Below, piece by piece: positions 62,422 through 64,000 of a stretch of 64,000 nucleotides of DNA. How positions within the stretch are numbered: the first letter of the stretch is position 1; each line of letters starts with the position of its first letter. The notes beneath the pieces are model-generated. The model saw only the letters and a program-made list of their open reading frames with translations, was not told the DNA's origin and ran no database searches. Origin of the DNA: Formosa agariphila KMM 3901 (lineage in GTDB: Bacteria > Bacteroidota > Bacteroidia > Flavobacteriales > Flavobacteriaceae); assembly GCF_000723205.1 (NCBI RefSeq), contig NZ_HG315671.1, positions 3,044,940-3,108,939 of the forward strand, in the 5' to 3' direction. A program made the translations under genes and the position numbers.

Positions 62422-64000
62422 TTAAATCGTCTCCAATCCCAACTCCTTTAAATATTTATTATGTTCTTCACTACTTTTCTTTATTTTTTCTTCTACTTCA
62501 ACTAACTTAGTATTTACTTCTTTTAAATCGACTTTCTTTTCGGCTACCGCTGTACTTACATATCTAGAAATATTCAGGTTGTAGTCGTTTTTCTCAATCT
62601 CTTCCATAGACACTCTACGAGCATATCTTTCTATTTTAGCTGGTCTGTTTTGATAAGTATCTACTATTTCTTGAATATCATTAGGCTCTTTTGGGTCTAT
62701 AACACCATCTACTTTTCCATCACGTAACACATTTTGACGTTTTTCTTTTTTATAATGCTCACTTGCATTTATAAATAGTACATCATCATCTTTTTTACAT
62801 TTCTTTAATATCAGTATACACACAGGAATGCCAGTAGAAAAGAATAGATTTGAAGGCAAACCAATTACTGTATCAATATTACCATCTTTCAATAGTTTTT
62901 CTCGTATACGTTGTTCTGCACCACCTCTAAATAAAACGCCGTGTGGTAAAATAATAGCCATCGTACCTTCATCACTTAAAAAGTGTAAACCATGTAATAG
63001 GAAAGCAAAATCGGCTGCTGATTTAGGTGCTAAACCATAATTTTTAAAACGAAAATCATCACCCATGGCCTCAGATGCATCCCAACGTAAACTAAATGGT
63101 GGATTTGCAACAATAGCATCAAAGGTTGTTTTTTTAGCTGGATTCATTTCATTTAATAAATCCCATTCGTTTTTTAAAGTATCACCATGAAAGATTTCGA
63201 ATTCTGAATCTTTTACTCCGTGCAACAACATATTCATACGTGCTAAGTTGTATGTTGTTATGTTTTTTTCTTGACCATAAATTCTACTAATTGTACCGCC
63301 ACCTTTTTCAATTTTATCCTTTACATTTAAAAGTAAAGAACCTGAACCACAAGCAAAATCTAGTACTTTGTTCAGTTTTTTCTTTTTACCTGCTTTTGGG
63401 TTTTGACTATCTAAAGTTACAATTTCTGATAGGATTGTAGATAATTGTTGCGGTGTATAAAACTCTCCTGCTTTTTTACCTGAACCTGCTGCAAATTCAC
63501 CAATTAAATACTCATATGCATCACCAAGTGTATCGCTATCTGTTGAAAAATCAGCAATACCTTCTGATATTTCTTGAATAATTTTACACAATTTCTTATT
63601 TCTGTCTGTGTACGTTTTACCAAGTTTTTCAGAATCTAAATTGATTTCCGAGAATAAGCCTTTAAAAGAACTTTCAAACGAATCATTTTCGATATGTTTA
63701 AACCCTTTTTGAAGGTCTCGTAATAAATCTTCATTTTGAGTACGAGCTAATTCAGAAATACTATTCCATAAATATTTAGGTTCAATGACATAGTGAACTT
63801 TTCTACGCATTTGTTTTTCAAAAGGCTCTATGTCATTTGGATTCGCTTCATACCAAACTGAAAGCGGTGTACGCTTATCATCTTCATTTAAATTTGGGTA
63901 ATCTGAACCTAATTCTTTTTTTACTGAACCCTCATAATTATCTGATAAATAGCGTAAAAATAAAAATGATAGCATATAATCACGGAAATCGTCTGCATTC
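62422..64000 (-). CDS. hsdM: type I restriction methyltransferase HsdM, truncated by window
   Basis: The frame is open to the window end: 'NADDFRDYMLSFLFLRYLSD' is the conserved HsdM N-terminal region, so the start is beyond 64000. SAM motif 'LDFACGSGSLLLNVKDKI', catalytic 'IVANPPFSLRWDASEAMGDD' (NPPF) and a C-terminal helical tail (VEVEEKIKKSSEEHNKYLKE) are visible. N6-adenine methylation is expected. The hsdS and hsdR genes are not in the window. It shares direction with mcrB and mcrC. Confidence 0.92.
   Translation of the reverse strand, partial: NADDFRDYMLSFLFLRYLSDNYEGSVKKELGSDYPNLNEDDKRTPLSVWYEANPNDIEPFEKQMRRKVHYVIEPKYLWNSISELARTQNEDLLRDLQKGFKHIENDSFESSFKGLFSEINLDSEKLGKTYTDRNKKLCKIIQEISEGIADFSTDSDTLGDAYEYLIGEFAAGSGKKAGEFYTPQQLSTILSEIVTLDSQNPKAGKKKKLNKVLDFACGSGSLLLNVKDKIEKGGGTISRIYGQEKNITTYNLARMNMLLHGVKDSEFEIFHGDTLKNEWDLLNEMNPAKKTTFDAIVANPPFSLRWDASEAMGDDFRFKNYGLAPKSAADFAFLLHGLHFLSDEGTMAIILPHGVLFRGGAEQRIREKLLKDGNIDTVIGLPSNLFFSTGIPVCILILKKCKKDDDVLFINASEHYKKEKRQNVLRDGKVDGVIDPKEPNDIQEIVDTYQNRPAKIERYARRVSMEEIEKNDYNLNISRYVSTAVAEKKVDLKEVNTKLVEVEEKIKKSSEEHNKYLKELGLETI

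Larger units (their letters stand above)
8636..64000. mobile_element. integrative conjugative element inserted at ssrA, right end not seen
   Basis: The left boundary is placed at the 3' end of ssrA because a tyrosine recombinase gene follows directly and the next 50 kb holds mobilization, regulatory (RteC), replication-like and tra genes, all typical of Bacteroidetes ICEs. No second copy of the ssrA 3' end (TTCGATTCTCTCCGACTCCA) was found downstream, so the right end is outside the window. The restriction genes at 58.5-64 kb may be cargo or may already be host DNA. Extent is therefore inferred and open on the right. Confidence 0.75.

Noticed and set aside
58401..64000. Second copy of the ssrA 3' end marking the right end of the element
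   Set aside because: I looked for TTCGATTCTCTCCGACTCCA and its complement after the tra genes and did not find it.

Overview
The window looks like a low-GC member of the Flavobacteriia (Bacteroidota). It has TonB-dependent/PepSY iron-uptake genes, a protein with a type IX secretion tail, a tmRNA whose tag reads GENNYALAA, HxlR/Crp/AraC regulators, and a Bacteroidetes-type conjugation operon (traE-traN) with an RteC-like regulator. No intact rRNA, tRNA or CRISPR array was seen.

Layout. (1) 1-8.25 kb is chromosomal backbone: a truncated TonB receptor, DUF4198, two small membrane proteins and a PepSY protein in one operon, then a saccharopine-dehydrogenase-like gene and a secreted T9SS protein. 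(2) ssrA (tmRNA, 8.26-8.65 kb) is followed at once by a tyrosine recombinase. This is the usual left boundary of an integrative conjugative element (ICE) inserted in the 3' end of ssrA. No second copy of the ssrA end is visible, so the right end lies outside the window or the element is rearranged. (3) 10.3-14.7 kb is the mobilization block: coupling ATPase, relaxase, mobilization accessory protein, a possible oriT, a DUF6876-like protein and SSB, followed by about 0.8 kb of structured non-coding DNA. (4) 15.48-35.96 kb is an accessory region of small, mostly minus-strand genes punctuated by a family of 70-190 bp imperfect inverted repeats that resemble integron attC sites. Genes usually stop within a few bases of a repeat. 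The outermost bases of a cassette's two ends are complementary (for example GTTAGCAAAA...TTTTGCTAAC around 30217-32270), as expected for excisable gene cassettes. Cargo includes a NAD(P)H oxidoreductase, cation efflux, a second-copy-type methionine aminopeptidase, hydrolases, a SIR2 defence-type protein, Crp regulators and an ArsR/DHFR-like/VOC cluster. No integron integrase is visible. An IS110-family element sits directly beside one of these sites. (5) 36-45.3 kb carries DUF932, a coiled-coil protein, and a DNA-processing module: HNH endonuclease, HIT protein, SRAP (HMCES/YedK) protein and a 1624-aa fusion of a DEDD exonuclease, a RecQ helicase and a UvrD-type helicase. (6) 45.8-49.6 kb holds the ICE regulators and replication-like genes. 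(7) 49.6-58.4 kb is the transfer operon (EEP protein, amidase, traE, F, G, I, J, K, M, N). (8) 58.5-64 kb, reversed, holds mcrC, mcrB and a type I methyltransferase cut by the window end.

How it fits together. The recombinase, relaxase, coupling protein and Tra channel form a self-transfer machine. The element carries defence genes (SIR2, McrBC, type I R-M and possibly the HNH-HIT-SRAP-helicase module) and an array of cassettes that may be shuffled by a site-specific recombinase acting in trans. The two observations I rate highest are the attC-like cassette array and the HNH/HIT/SRAP/helicase module. I do not recognise either as a named system in this form, and no database search could be run.
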